From Thermoplasmata archaeon (GTDB lineage: Archaea > Thermoplasmatota > Thermoplasmata > Lutacidiplasmatales > UBA184), in assembly GCA_022749895.1 (NCBI GenBank), contig JAKIWS010000007.1:1-64000 (forward strand): DNA of 64,000 nucleotides, given 5' to 3'. Shown here piece after piece: positions 1-8,511 of the stretch. Within the stretch, counting starts at the first letter, position 1, and each line of letters starts with the position of its first letter. The position numbers and the translations under genes are program-made. Under the pieces are notes generated by a model. It saw only the letters and a list, made by a program, of their open reading frames with translations. It was not told where the DNA came from and ran no database searches.

Positions 1-73
1 ACGCGGTCTTGATCTGCTCGGCGGTCGCGTCGCGTTCGACGCCGAGCACCTCGTAGTAGTCACGCTTGGCCAT
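1..73 (-). CDS. dnaJ: DnaJ co-chaperone, 5' end only
   Basis: The first 24 codons of a minus-strand gene that runs off the left edge. They read MAKRDYYEVLGVERDATAEQ and onward, the start of a J-domain (helix I with the YYEVLGV signature). DnaJ stimulates the ATPase of DnaK in protein folding and stress recovery. The His-Pro-Asp motif and the zinc-finger region lie outside the window. The start is ATG at 73-71. Full-length DnaJ is favoured over another J-domain protein by the MAKRDYYEVLGV N-terminus, but the rest cannot be seen. Confidence 0.85.
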   Translation of the reverse strand, partial: MAKRDYYEVLGVERDATAEQIKTA

Positions 74-136
74 GATTCGGTGAGACTCCGGGACCACGCG
101 GCGCGTGGAAATTAGCTCAGCTATCCGGCGTGCTAT

Positions 137-952
137 TTACCGCCTGCCCGGCCGGCCCGGGCGCCAGCGGACCCGGAGGGCGTGACCGACCTTGAGCCGA
201 AGCCGCGCGGTGGCCGAGCCTTCGCGCACCGCCAGTTCCAGCGTCCCGAAGCTCGACCCGAGAACCCCGACCGCGTATTTCGGGAGCTCCTCGTAGATCG
301 ACCGCACGGCGACGCGTCGCGACGTGCGACCTCGCACGGACAGCTCCGCCGTGCGAATCGAGGCGGGGATCGAGGACGACGGGATGTTCGTGATCGCGTT
401 CCCAAAGTGGTCGATGTGGACGACCGTCCCCCGGGCTCCTCCGCGCGTGACCGCCGCCTGCGCGAGCTCGAGGCGGCGCGGGGTCCACCGCTCGCCCAGG
501 GTCGCGAGGTTCGCCCCCCGGGCGAGGCGAGCCGCCGCCGGGGCGAACAGGTCCCGGCCCTCGAACGTCCGTCCCACCCGCGGGACTCGCCCCAATCGCT
601 CACGGTCCAGACGGACGGCGCGGACGATGCCGAGGTGATGGGCGAGCGGCGCCAGCACGCCGTTGTCCGGACCCACGAGGAAGCTCCCGTCGTGGGTGGC
701 GATGGCGATTCCGGCCCGACCCCCGCCGACGCCGGGGTCGACGACCACGACATGGACCGTCCCGGCCGGGAACATCGAAGCCATCTGGCGCACGAGGAAC
801 GCCGCTTCCTCGACGCGGTGCCGGGGAAGCTCGTGGGTGAGGTCCACCACGTGGCCGGCCGGGAGGGCGCGGTAGAGCACGCCCTTCATCTGGGCGGCGT
901 ACGCGCTGCCGACGTCGGTCGAGAGGGTGACGAGTCGCCGGCGGGGCGCCAC
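137..952 (-). CDS. S-adenosyl-L-methionine hydrolase / hydroxide adenosyltransferase (DUF62)
   Basis: A 271-aa protein of the SAM_adeno_trans (DUF62) family. The archaeal members split SAM to adenosine and methionine using hydroxide; fluorinases and chlorinases are relatives. The N-terminal strand LVTLSTDVG carries the conserved Asp, followed by VVDPGVGGGRAGIAI and FLVGPDNGVLAP, both hallmarks of the fold. The C-terminal domain contains HIDHFGNAITNI, the second family signature. Length matches the family (about 255-280 aa). It lies upstream of dnaJ on the same strand and downstream of a small membrane protein, so it may be co-transcribed with either. Halogenase activity is not suggested by anything seen. 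Confidence 0.9.
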   Translation of the reverse strand: MAPRRRLVTLSTDVGSAYAAQMKGVLYRALPAGHVVDLTHELPRHRVEEAAFLVRQMASMFPAGTVHVVVVDPGVGGGRAGIAIATHDGSFLVGPDNGVLAPLAHHLGIVRAVRLDRERLGRVPRVGRTFEGRDLFAPAAARLARGANLATLGERWTPRRLELAQAAVTRGGARGTVVHIDHFGNAITNIPSSSIPASIRTAELSVRGRTSRRVAVRSIYEELPKYAVGVLGSSFGTLELAVREGSATARLRLKVGHALRVRWRPGRPGRR

Positions 953-989
953 GCGCGACGTGGGGCCGAGCCCCCGGGGCGTCCCCCGA

Positions 990-1316
990 CTACGACTTCA
1001 TGATCGCCACCAAGAAGATGGCGACCGCGGCGAGCGCCCCGATGGCGCCGGCCAGGATCACGAGGAACGCCTGCCAGATGAGCCCCGTCAGGTTCGGGCT
1101 CTGGGCCGCCACGTGGTACCAGTAGCCGCCGGCGAGCCCGACGACGACACCGACGACCAGGAGGACCACGCCGATGGTGCGGCTCTTGCCGCTACCGAAG
1201 TAGGCGGTGAACAATCCGGCGAGGATCAGGAAGAGGCCGAAGATCAGAAGCAGGATCGTGGCGAACTGGTAGAATCCCACGCTCAGCCCTTCCATCGCGC
1301 TAACTACTAGGTCCAT
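990..1316 (-). CDS. Small three-helix membrane protein
   Basis: A 108-aa hydrophobic protein with three predicted transmembrane segments (about residues 17-39, 47-66 and 81-105) and a short polar loop GSGKSRT after the first. The N-terminus MDLVVSAMEGLSVGFYQ resembles a soluble amphipathic lead-in. I do not recognise the family. It lies 22 nt after the stand-alone RAM-domain gene on the same strand, so the two are probably co-transcribed. Confidence 0.7.
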   Translation of the reverse strand: MDLVVSAMEGLSVGFYQFATILLLIFGLFLILAGLFTAYFGSGKSRTIGVVLLVVGVVVGLAGGYWYHVAAQSPNLTGLIWQAFLVILAGAIGALAAVAIFLVAIMKS

Positions 1317-1338
1317 CGGATGTTTCCCCCGCGTTCGT

Positions 1339-1572
1339 TCAGAACTTGATCCCGGTGAGGGTCTTCGTGTCGATCACGCCCGGTACGGACCGGATCTTGT
1401 CGACGACCAGCTGACCGAGGGCGTTGAAATCCTCGGCTTCGACTTTGGCGATGAGGTCGTACTCCCCGAACAGCGGATGCAGCTCGACGATGCCCTTGAC
1501 GCGGAGCAGCTCAGCGTACACCTCGTGCTCCTTCGCCGGAGCCGTGCTGATCAAGACGAAACCGATCGCCAC
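1339..1572 (-). CDS. Stand-alone Lrp/AsnC RAM-domain protein
   Basis: A 77-aa protein made only of the RAM (regulation of amino acid metabolism) domain of Lrp/AsnC regulators, with no DNA-binding helix-turn-helix. The beta-alpha-beta-beta-alpha-beta pattern begins MAIGFVLISTAPAKEHEVY and contains GEYDLIAKVEAED and ends with VIDTKTLTGIKF, typical of SRAM proteins. Such proteins bind amino acids or other small ligands and can form mixed oligomers with full Lrp regulators. The start is ATG at 1572, about 45 nt after a TATA-like box, so it has a short leader. Confidence 0.85.
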   Translation of the reverse strand: MAIGFVLISTAPAKEHEVYAELLRVKGIVELHPLFGEYDLIAKVEAEDFNALGQLVVDKIRSVPGVIDTKTLTGIKF

Positions 1573-1612
1573 CGAATTCCCTCAGCGTGGACGGGCGGCG
1601 ACTACGGCCGCG

Positions 1613-1621
1613 CTTTATAAG
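1613..1621 (-). promoter_or_regulatory. TATA-like box for the RAM-domain gene
   Basis: The minus-strand reading CTTATAAAG is an archaeal box A match in an otherwise GC-rich region, 41-49 nt upstream of the ATG at 1572. No B recognition element was scored. Confidence 0.5.
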
Positions 1622-1773
1622 GGTTGTTAGAGGGCGGCGCTCGCCGGAGGCGATGGGCCTCTGCCCCCTCGAAGAATCGGGGTCGTCGCGGGCCGATCGA
1701 CCGCCCGGTCGCTCCGACGCGAGGGCGACCCGGGCTCAGGGTTTTTCGTCGTACCCGCCGGCGCGCCCGACCG

Positions 1774-1781
1774 CCTATAGG
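1774..1781 (+). promoter_or_regulatory. TATA-like box for the MFS transporter gene
   Basis: CCTATAGG lies 30-37 nt before the ATG at 1811, the spacing expected for a leaderless or nearly leaderless archaeal mRNA. Confidence 0.4.
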
Positions 1782-1810
1782 GAGGACCCGCGTCCCCCCC
1801 GCGCGCGCGC

Positions 1811-3202
1811 ATGGAACATCGAGTGCTCACCGTTCCTCCCCGGCTGGTCGCCCGGCCGTGGCTCCTCGCGTTCGTCCCGATCAACGCCGCGAGCGCCGGA
1901 TTCGGCGTCACCCTCCCGCTGTTGATCCTCGTCACGTTGCACAGCTCGTGGTCGGTGGTCGCCCTTGCGGCGACGCTGTTCAATTCCGCGGTGATCGGCG
2001 CCTCCCTCTTCTGGGGGTACGTCGCCGACCGGTTCCCCACGCGCCGCAACCTCCTCCTCGTGAACTTTGCCGGGTTCGCGGTCCTGTTCTTCGCCCTCGC
2101 CGAAGTGCACACGACGTTCGTGCTGCTCGCCCTGTACACGGTGATCGGGGTGCTCGCCCCGGCCGGGGCGAATGCCGGCAACTTGCTCATCCTGGAAAAG
2201 TTCCGCTCGGAGGAGCGGCCGGCCGCCTTCGCCTCGTTCCAGGAGATGACGATCCTGGGCTCGATCGCCGGGCTCCTCATCGGGTACGGCTGGCTCGCGG
2301 TCGCCCTCCCGCTCGCGCCGCTCCTCTATGTTCTCGCCGCGCTCGCGACCGCGAGCGTCGTGGCCGTGCTCGTCGGCGTGCACGATGCGCCCCGAACGGT
2401 GAGTTTGGCGACGGTGGCGCACCACCCCGAGAGCCTCCTCGCTCGCCTCCGCCACTCGAGCGCGCTGCACCTGAGCTTCCCGTTCTTCCCGAAGCTCCCC
2501 GTCTTCCGGCGGGGCGCGTGGACGAGCTTCCGCCGCTGGGTCCGCGAGGAGGCGCGACACGAACTGCCGCTCGTCCTCGCCGCGACGCTGCTGTTCAACT
2601 TCAGCTCGAACCTGTTCAACATCTCCTACACGCCGTACCTCTACTCCGTCGGGATCGGGGCCGCCTCGATCTTTCTCGTCAACTTTGCCAACAATTTCGC
2701 GCAGAGCGTGACGTTCCCCCTCTCCGGGACCCTGTCGTCCCGCGTGGGTCCCGACCGTCTGGTCCAACGATCCACGTACGTGCGGAGCCTGGGCTACCTC
2801 CTCGTCGTCGGATTGACGATCGTTCCGCTCTCCGCGAGCGTCGCGTTCGGGTTCAACGTCGTGGCGTTCGGCATCCTGGGCGGCGCGATCGCGTTCTACT
2901 CGACCGCCTCCACCCTTCTCCTCTTCCACGCCCTCGAGGGACGCGACGCGGGCCGTCTCATCGGGCTCAGCAGCGCGCTCGGCGGTTTCGCGGCGGTGGG
3001 CGGAGCCGCGGTGTCGGGTGTCCTCTCGGTGTTCGGCAGTTTCCGACTGGTGTTCCTCGTCTCCGCCCTGACCTTGCTCGCCTCGGTTCCGATCTGGTCG
3101 GCCGCCGAGGTCGCGGCCCAACGTCGCCGCCGCCTCGAGCGGGTGCCCCCCGAGACGAGCGAGCGCGACGATGCGCCGCGCCACTCCGCGAAACCTGATT
3201 AG
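1811..3202 (+). CDS. Major facilitator superfamily transporter
   Basis: A 463-aa polytopic membrane protein with about 12 hydrophobic segments in two halves separated by a charged cytoplasmic loop (about residues 195-255). The loop after TM2 (GYVADRFPTRRNLLLVN) is the MFS signature motif A in the N-half, and a related GTLSSRVGPDRL occurs in the C-half. The opening AFVPINAASAGFGVTLPLLI suggests an exporter- or sugar-type MFS, but the substrate cannot be read from the sequence. It lies 39 nt upstream of citrate synthase on the same strand; no functional link is evident. The start is ATG at 1811, downstream of a TATA-like box. Confidence 0.85.
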   Translation: MEHRVLTVPPRLVARPWLLAFVPINAASAGFGVTLPLLILVTLHSSWSVVALAATLFNSAVIGASLFWGYVADRFPTRRNLLLVNFAGFAVLFFALAEVHTTFVLLALYTVIGVLAPAGANAGNLLILEKFRSEERPAAFASFQEMTILGSIAGLLIGYGWLAVALPLAPLLYVLAALATASVVAVLVGVHDAPRTVSLATVAHHPESLLARLRHSSALHLSFPFFPKLPVFRRGAWTSFRRWVREEARHELPLVLAATLLFNFSSNLFNISYTPYLYSVGIGAASIFLVNFANNFAQSVTFPLSGTLSSRVGPDRLVQRSTYVRSLGYLLVVGLTIVPLSASVAFGFNVVAFGILGGAIAFYSTASTLLLFHALEGRDAGRLIGLSSALGGFAAVGGAAVSGVLSVFGSFRLVFLVSALTLLASVPIWSAAEVAAQRRRRLERVPPETSERDDAPRHSAKPD

Positions 3203-3241
3203 GCGGGGCCGGGCTCGGTCGGCATCCGACTTTCGAAGACC

Positions 3242-4369
3242 GTGGCCGATCTCACCGTCCAGCGGGGTCTGGAAGACGTCGTCGCGCTGGAATCGAGCCT
3301 CACGTTCATCGACGGCAAGGGCGGTCGCCTCATTTACCGGGGGTACGACATCCGCGACCTCGCGGCCCACTCGACGTTCGAGGAGGTCGCGTATCTGCTC
3401 TGGTACGGTCGATTGCCGACGCGCGCCCAGCTCGACGAGCTCCGTCACCGTCTCGCCGCGTTGCGCGCTCTTCCCCCGGGCCTCCTCCAGATCCTCGACG
3501 AGCTGCCCCCGGATAGCTCCCCGATGGACGTCCTCCGCACGGCCGTCTCGGCGCTGGCCCTGCTCGAACCCGCCGAATCGCAACCCGGGGCGAGCTCGAT
3601 CGGCGGGGCGCTCCGCCTGACCGCCGTCCTCCCCTCGATCCTGGGGTACATTCAACGCCGTCGCTCCTCGAAGTTGCTGCCGTCGATCCCGCCGGAGCTC
3701 TCGCATGCGGCGTACGTCCTGGCCGCGCTGAGCGACCGGCCGATCGACCCGCTCGACGAGGGGGCGCTCGACGTCGCGCTCATCCTCCACGCGGACCACG
3801 AGCTCAACGCCTCGACGTTCGCGGCGCGGGTCACCGCGTCGACCTTGAGCGACCTCTACAGCGCGATCACGAGCGCGGTCGGTACGCTCAAGGGGCCGCT
3901 CCACGGCGGCGCCAACGAGCGCGTGATGGAGCTCCTGGACGAGATCCGGACCCCCGACCGCGCGGAAGAGGTCGTCAAGGCGCGGCTCGCCCGCCACGAA
4001 CGGATCATGGGTTTCGGCCACCGCGTCTACAAGGTCGAGGACCCCCGGGCGACGATCCTGCGGGACTGGGCGCATCGCGTCGGCACCGCGAAAGGCGACC
4101 TCAGCTACTTCGAGCGGCTCCGCAAGGTCGAGGAGGTGGTCCACCGCGAGAAGGGACTGTACCCGAACGTCGACCTCTACTCGGGCGCCGTCTACACCTT
4201 GCTCGGCATCCCGAAAGACCTGTTCACGCCGATCTTCGCGGTGAGCCGCGTCGCCGGCTGGACCGCGCACGTCCTCGAGGAGTACCAGGACCTCCGGCTG
4301 ATCCGGCCGATGGCGAACTACGTCGGGCCGACCGACCTTTCGTACGTGCCGATCGACGCGCGGGCGTAG
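3242..4369 (+). CDS. gltA: Citrate synthase
   Basis: A 375-aa citrate synthase of archaeal/Gram-positive length, condensing oxaloacetate and acetyl-CoA into the TCA cycle. Visible signatures are FIDGKGGRLIYRGYDIRDLA near the N-terminus, HADHELNASTFAARV, LKGPLHGGANERVM with the active-site His, GFGHRVYKVEDPR with the second His, and LYPNVDLYSGAVYTLLG with the catalytic Asp. The start is GTG at 3242; the conserved fold begins a few residues later. Its 3' end is overlapped by the convergent MptD reading frame for 146 nt. Methylcitrate synthase is a possible alternative because the families are hard to separate by eye. Confidence 0.92.
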   Translation: MADLTVQRGLEDVVALESSLTFIDGKGGRLIYRGYDIRDLAAHSTFEEVAYLLWYGRLPTRAQLDELRHRLAALRALPPGLLQILDELPPDSSPMDVLRTAVSALALLEPAESQPGASSIGGALRLTAVLPSILGYIQRRRSSKLLPSIPPELSHAAYVLAALSDRPIDPLDEGALDVALILHADHELNASTFAARVTASTLSDLYSAITSAVGTLKGPLHGGANERVMELLDEIRTPDRAEEVVKARLARHERIMGFGHRVYKVEDPRATILRDWAHRVGTAKGDLSYFERLRKVEEVVHREKGLYPNVDLYSGAVYTLLGIPKDLFTPIFAVSRVAGWTAHVLEEYQDLRLIRPMANYVGPTDLSYVPIDARA

Positions 4370-4766
4370 TCCGTCCCCGACGGCCTCGGATCCGGTCGAC
4401 GCTCATGAGCGGGTAGCGCAGATCGGGTCGGTGCTCCAGCCGGGCCACCACGTGGACCCGACCGTCGGTCAGGACGATCCGCACGCGCAGCATCTCGGCG
4501 GTGAGGTACCGGTATCCGAACGCCCCGGGACCCGTGGCGCCACCCTTCGCGGGGAGGATCCGGACCTCCACCCGCTCGACGTACGGCTGAAGCCCGACCG
4601 CGCGCTCGATCGTCCGGGAGAGACCGGGGGCGGTCCGGCGGTCGAGAGGCGTCCCGAGGTACTGGTGGAACAATCCGCCGAGCTTGATCCCGGCCTCGAA
4701 GAGCAGGGCCTCGGTCGCCGAGAGGTCGGCCCGATGGTGCGAGGAAGGCTGGGCGGCCCTCCTCAC
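4224..4766 (-). CDS. mptD: Archaeal dihydroneopterin aldolase (MptD family)
   Basis: A 180-aa frame whose first ~120 residues match the archaeal MptD family. These enzymes cleave 7,8-dihydroneopterin to 6-hydroxymethyl-dihydropterin in tetrahydropterin biosynthesis. Key stretches are LSATEALLFEAGIKLGGLFHQYLGTPL, the conserved N-terminal helix with its Glu, and AFGYRYLTAEMLRVRIVL. The ~45 residues after YPLMSVDRI are very Arg/Ser-rich, exceed the usual ~120-aa length, and are antisense to the end of citrate synthase, so they may be only stop-free read-out. The start is ATG at 4766, overlapping the stop of the upstream synthase gene by 4 nt. Confidence 0.75.
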   Translation of the reverse strand: MRRAAQPSSHHRADLSATEALLFEAGIKLGGLFHQYLGTPLDRRTAPGLSRTIERAVGLQPYVERVEVRILPAKGGATGPGAFGYRYLTAEMLRVRIVLTDGRVHVVARLEHRPDLRYPLMSVDRIRGRRGRTTPARRSARTKGRSARRSSPSAGSAGGPGTPRGRARSSRRRGSPRRSA

Positions 4767-5527
4767 GACGCCTCGGGGGGTGCGGTCGAGGGTGGGGGCG
4801 CCCGGACGGTGAACGGCCCGATCAGATAGTAGGCGAGAATGCCCACAGCGGACGCCACGGTCCCGCCGAAGCCGATCCGGTACAGGATCGACCCTTCAGA
4901 GGGAGCGAACTGCAGGGGAAGGAGGGCGAGCACGAGCGCGATCCCGGTGAGGATCATCGCCGGTCGCAGCGGCGAACTCCGGCGGATCTTCGGGAACGGT
5001 AGCGGCACGACCATGGTGAGCGCGACCAACAAGCTGCCGACGAGGACCAGCGGCGGATTGGTGCCCACGAACGCCGGGACATCCGCCACGAGGACGAGGA
5101 CGATGATCGCGAGCGCGGCCTGCGGTGTCGGTGCGCCGAGGAACGAGTCGCGCTGGTAGCCGCGCGCCGTGAAGTAGACCAGCCGCGCGATGGCGAGCCC
5201 CGCGACCGCGACGCCTACGAGGAGCGACGCCGACGCGAACGGCGCCCAGAGTACCGGCCGGTCGGAGTGCACGAGGAGGAGAGTTCCGGGCGCGAGTCCG
5301 AACGTCACCGCGTCGGCGATCGAGTCGGCGTACCGCCCGAAGGCGGACGTGGGAGCTCCGGCCCGCCGGGAGAGCCAGCCATCGAGCCCGTCGAACCCGA
5401 TCCCGCAGACGATGAGGAGCATCGCCCAGAGCTTGTTCCCGGCGAGGATGTAGAGGATCGCCCCGACGCCGACCGCACCGTTCGCGAGCGTCGCCAGGTT
5501 CGCGCCGTACCGTGCTCGCCCGGTCAC
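4763..5527 (-). CDS. pssA: CDP-alcohol phosphatidyltransferase, likely archaetidylserine synthase
   Basis: A 254-aa integral membrane enzyme with about eight hydrophobic segments. The CDP-alcohol phosphotransferase signature is visible as DGLDGWLSRR followed by GRYADSIAD, giving the metal-binding aspartates in the G-x3-D-x3-D arrangement. Together with the downstream-strand neighbour (decarboxylase, 4-nt overlap) it most likely makes archaetidylserine from CDP-archaeol and L-serine, which the decarboxylase converts to archaetidylethanolamine. The pairing of the two genes is what favours serine as the alcohol. The start is ATG at 5527. Confidence 0.88.
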   Translation of the reverse strand: MTGRARYGANLATLANGAVGVGAILYILAGNKLWAMLLIVCGIGFDGLDGWLSRRAGAPTSAFGRYADSIADAVTFGLAPGTLLLVHSDRPVLWAPFASASLLVGVAVAGLAIARLVYFTARGYQRDSFLGAPTPQAALAIIVLVLVADVPAFVGTNPPLVLVGSLLVALTMVVPLPFPKIRRSSPLRPAMILTGIALVLALLPLQFAPSEGSILYRIGFGGTVASAVGILAYYLIGPFTVRAPPPSTAPPEAS

Positions 5528-6150
5528 GGCTTCATCCGGGCGATGGTCGTGACCCCGGCGACGACGCGCTGGCCGGGAGCGACCACGGGATAGGTCCGGT
5601 CCGCTGGAAGGTTCAGGTCGACACGCGAGCCGAGGACGATCATCCCGAGGCGCTCACCCTTCTTCCCATCGTACCCGGCGTTGACGAATGAGACGAGGCG
5701 ACGGGCGAGGACACCGGTCATCTGCGTCAACTCGACGGCACCGACCGCCGTGGTGAGCTGGTAGGACCGCCGGAGGTTGTGCGAGGCGTCGGAGCGGTAC
5801 GCCGGCCGGAAGCCCTTCCCGGCCTCCTCGACGCGTTCGATGTGGGCGTCGAGCGGGAAGCGGTTGACGTGGACGTTCGTGACGTTCATGAACGTCGAGA
5901 TGACGAGCCGGCCTTCGGCGATGCCGACCTCCCGGATGCGCCCGTCGGCCGGCGCGACGATGTCCACGCCGGGCATCCGCTCCGGGTCCCGGAAGAACGT
6001 CGCGAGGAACAGCCACACCGCCCACGACGCGGCGAGCAGCACCGCGAGCGCGGGCGTGCGGGGCACCACGGCCGTCGCGGTGAGCGCGGAGAGGACCGCG
6101 AGCAGGAGGCCCCCGACCAGAAGGGGTCGGCCCGTTCCCGGGGCGAACAC
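5524..6150 (-). CDS. asd: Archaetidylserine decarboxylase (PSD-related)
   Basis: A pyruvoyl-dependent decarboxylase of the short archaeal PSD type. An N-terminal pair of hydrophobic segments is followed by FFRDPERMPG, IVAPADGRIREVG, FMNVTNVHVNRFPLD and, near the C-terminus, IVLGSRVDL. In that last motif the Gly-Ser bond is the self-cleavage site that yields the pyruvoyl group. The reading frame is open further upstream but that part lies inside S10. A GTG at 6150, 8 nt after the S10 stop, gives a 208-aa protein of normal family length and was chosen as the start. It overlaps the synthase gene by 4 nt, so the two are translationally coupled. Confidence 0.88.
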   Translation of the reverse strand: MFAPGTGRPLLVGGLLLAVLSALTATAVVPRTPALAVLLAASWAVWLFLATFFRDPERMPGVDIVAPADGRIREVGIAEGRLVISTFMNVTNVHVNRFPLDAHIERVEEAGKGFRPAYRSDASHNLRRSYQLTTAVGAVELTQMTGVLARRLVSFVNAGYDGKKGERLGMIVLGSRVDLNLPADRTYPVVAPGQRVVAGVTTIARMKP

Positions 6151-6158
6151 GGGCCCCG

Positions 6159-6470
6159 CTACGACTTGAGGACGATCTCGATGTTCACGCCGTCGGGCAC
6201 CTGGATGCGCATCACCTGGCGCAGGGCCCGTTCGTCGGCGTCGAGGTCGATGAGACGTTTGTGGATCCGCATCTCCCAATGGTCGATGGTGCTCGTGCCG
6301 CCGCCGTCGGGTCCCTTACGGACCGAGACCTTGAGGCGCTTCGTGGGCAACGGGATCGGGCCGGCAATCGCGACGCCGGTGCGCTGGGAAATCTCCCGGA
6401 TCTGCCGGCAGACCGTGTCGACCTTCTTCGCGTCGACGCCGCTCAGCGCGATCCGGGCCTTCTGCGGCAT
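6159..6470 (-). CDS. rpsJ: Ribosomal protein S10 (uS10)
   Basis: A 103-aa small-subunit protein. Archaeal S10 features are [18 protein letters not shown] at the N-terminus, [20 protein letters not shown] in the centre, and [20 protein letters not shown] near the end. It follows EF-1alpha by 36 nt on the same strand, the classic archaeal tuf-rpsJ order. It ends in TAG just before the archaetidylserine decarboxylase start, suggesting one long transcript from translation factors to lipid genes. Confidence 0.97.
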   Translation of the reverse strand: MPQKARIALSGVDAKKVDTVCRQIREISQRTGVAIAGPIPLPTKRLKVSVRKGPDGGGTSTIDHWEMRIHKRLIDLDADERALRQVMRIQVPDGVNIEIVLKS

Positions 6471-6506
6471 CGACCTTACCCGGGCCCCGACCGCACGACG
6501 GGCGGT

Positions 6507-7787
6507 CTAGCCCTCGCGCTTCTTGAGATCGACGACGACCCCGGCCGCGACGGTCTGACCCATGTCGCGCACGGCGAACCGGCCCAGCTGAGGGTACTCT
6601 TTGTACTTCTCGATCACGAGGGGCCGCTTTGGCGTGATCTTGACGACGGCCGCGTCGCCGGTCTTCAGCGTCTGCGGGTTCTCTTCCGCCGTCTGCCCGG
6701 TCTTCGGGTCGAGGCGCTTCAAAAGTTCGGTGAATTCACAAGCGACTTGCGCGGTGTGGCAGTGGAACACCGGCGTGTAGCCCGCCGTGATGACGGACGG
6801 GTGGTTGAGCACCTGGATATTGGCGGTGAAGCTCTCGACGACCGTCGGGGGGTTCGAGGTCGGCCCGGCGACGTCGCCGCGCCGGATGTCGTTCTTGTCG
6901 ATCCCGCGCACGTTGAACCCGATGTTGTCGCCGGGGATCGCCTCGGTGACTTGCTCGTGGTGCATCTCGATCGACTTCACTTCGCCCGATTTGCCGCTCG
7001 GGAGGAAGATGATCTTGTCGCCGATCTTGAGCTTCCCGGTCTCGACGCGACCGACCGGCACCGTACCGATCCCCGTGATCGTGTAGACGTCCTGGACCGG
7101 GAGCCGGAGCGGCTTATCGGTCGGCTTCTCCGGGACCTTCAGGTTGTCGAGGGCCGCAAGGAGGTTAGGCCCCTTGAACCACGGCATGTTCGGGCTCGCC
7201 TTGTTGATGTTGTCGTCCTTGAACGCCGAGATCGGAAGGAAGACGACCTGGGTATCGACCTTGAAGCCGACGTTCTTGAGGAGCTTCGTCAGCTCCTCCT
7301 TGACGGTGTTGTACTTCGCCTCGGCGTAGTTGACTTCCTGGCGGTCCATCTTGTTGATCGCACAGATGAGCTGGGCGACGCCGAGCGTCCGCGCGAGGAA
7401 GATGTGTTCGCGCGTCTGTTCCTGCACGCCCTCGGCGGCGGAACAGACGAGCACGGCCGCGTCGGCCTGGCTCGTCCCCGTGATCATGTTCTTGACGAAA
7501 TCACGGTGACCGGGCGCGTCGATGATGGTGAAGTAGTACTTCTGGGTGTCAAACCGGCGGTGGGCGATGTCGATGGTGACCCCGCGCTCGCGCTCCTCCT
7601 TGAGGTCGTCCATCACCCACGCGAACTCGAACGTCGCCTTCCCCTTCGCCTCGGCCTCGATACGGAACTTGTCGATCTCCTCCTGCCGGATGACGCCGGT
7701 GTCGACGAGGAGTCGGCCGACGGTCGTCGACTTCCCGTGGTCGACGTGACCGATGAAGACGATGTTGAGGTGCGGTTTGTTGGCCAT
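6507..7787 (-). CDS. tuf: Translation elongation factor EF-1alpha (aEF1A)
   Basis: A 426-aa GTPase that delivers aminoacyl-tRNA to the ribosome. The start is ATG at 7787 ([20 protein letters not shown]); the frame is open further upstream but lacks family similarity. G1 is GHVDHGKST (residues 13-21), the G3 region contains [12 protein letters not shown], and G4 is NKMD. Domains II and III follow ([28 protein letters not shown]). It is the first gene of the minus-strand run to S10 and the lipid genes. A TATA-like element 35-42 nt upstream, AT-rich and nearly symmetrical, probably also serves the divergent methyltransferase. The stop codon is TAG. Confidence 0.98.
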   Translation of the reverse strand: MANKPHLNIVFIGHVDHGKSTTVGRLLVDTGVIRQEEIDKFRIEAEAKGKATFEFAWVMDDLKEERERGVTIDIAHRRFDTQKYYFTIIDAPGHRDFVKNMITGTSQADAAVLVCSAAEGVQEQTREHIFLARTLGVAQLICAINKMDRQEVNYAEAKYNTVKEELTKLLKNVGFKVDTQVVFLPISAFKDDNINKASPNMPWFKGPNLLAALDNLKVPEKPTDKPLRLPVQDVYTITGIGTVPVGRVETGKLKIGDKIIFLPSGKSGEVKSIEMHHEQVTEAIPGDNIGFNVRGIDKNDIRRGDVAGPTSNPPTVVESFTANIQVLNHPSVITAGYTPVFHCHTAQVACEFTELLKRLDPKTGQTAEENPQTLKTGDAAVVKITPKRPLVIEKYKEYPQLGRFAVRDMGQTVAAGVVVDLKKREG

Positions 7788-7821
7788 GCTGTGGGGCTCC
7801 GGGCGCGCCGAAAAGGTCCCT

Positions 7822-7829
7822 CTATAATA
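7822..7829. promoter_or_regulatory. Shared divergent TATA-like element
   Basis: CTATAATA on the plus strand reads TATTATAG on the minus strand. It lies 35-42 nt before the EF-1alpha ATG (minus) and 23-30 nt before the methyltransferase GTG (plus). It is the only AT-rich stretch in the 64-nt divergent intergenic region, so both genes probably use it. Confidence 0.55.
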
Positions 7830-7851
7830 CAGGTTCGGAAACTCGCTCGCC

Positions 7852-8469
7852 GTGAGCGACCTCGACGCGGTGGTGCGGGAGACCCACCGGCCCTCCTCGC
7901 GCGACCGACGCACGCGACGCCTCCCGTCGATGCGTTGGCCCCCCCCGCTTCCCTCGCGCGTGGAGTACGGGTGGCTCCTCCGACTGCCACTCCGGCGGCT
8001 TCGAGTTCGTCGTCGACTCGCCCGGATCGCGGACGTGATCGGCACCCCCGACGTTATCGTGGACGTCGGATCGGGCACCGGCGTGACGGCGGAGGCTCTC
8101 GCGGCCCGCTTCAAACGCGACCCCCGCCCACGGTTCGTCCTCGTCGATCCTCAACGTGGATTCCTCACGCGCGCGCGACGTCGGCCGAAGTCTCGGTTCG
8201 ACCTTGTCGAGGGTGACGCGACCCGGGTCCCGTTGGGAACGCATTCGGTCGGGGTCGTCGTGAGCTTCGGCGTCCTCTGCTGTCTTACGGAAGAGGCCCT
8301 ACCCCACGCGATCCGAGAGGCCTGGAGGATCCTTCGCCCGGGCGGCTACCTGCTCGTGAGCGTCCCCCGCTGGCAGGGCCCAGGTCTCGAATCGCAGCTG
8401 ATGGTCGAAGGGTTCGTGCGGTTGGCGTCGGAGCGACCCGGCGTCTCCGCGCTCCAGAAACCCTCATAG
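7852..8469 (+). CDS. Class I SAM-dependent methyltransferase
   Basis: A 205-aa protein with a Rossmann methyltransferase core. Motif I is [17 protein letters not shown] (about residues 67-84), motif II is [14 protein letters not shown], and the post-motif region contains [12 protein letters not shown] and [16 protein letters not shown]. This is the Methyltransf_11 (UbiE-like small-molecule) type; the substrate is unknown. GTG at 7852 is placed ideally for leaderless initiation after the shared TATA element. The first ~35 residues are Arg-rich, so ATG at residue 26 is an alternative start. Confidence 0.85.
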   Translation: MSDLDAVVRETHRPSSRDRRTRRLPSMRWPPPLPSRVEYGWLLRLPLRRLRVRRRLARIADVIGTPDVIVDVGSGTGVTAEALAARFKRDPRPRFVLVDPQRGFLTRARRRPKSRFDLVEGDATRVPLGTHSVGVVVSFGVLCCLTEEALPHAIREAWRILRPGGYLLVSVPRWQGPGLESQLMVEGFVRLASERPGVSALQKPS

Positions 8470-8511
8470 TTCGCTGCCGCTCCCGTCCGCCACGGCCCGA
8501 CCTCCGGTGCG

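Noticed and set aside
1775-4270. An 831-codon open frame on the minus strand opposite the MFS and citrate synthase genes
   Set aside because: Composition is Arg/Glu/Asp/Gly-rich with no domain, and the plus-strand genes are clear families. Stop-free antisense frames are expected at this GC content.
6151-6279. Archaetidylserine decarboxylase starting inside S10 at 6279
   Set aside because: The extra residues are Arg/His/Pro-rich and antisense-free noise within the S10 gene; GTG 6150 gives normal length.
7788-8114. N-terminal extension of EF-1alpha to ATG 8114
   Set aside because: The upstream part overlaps the divergent methyltransferase and promoter and lacks similarity; [20 protein letters not shown] is the true start.
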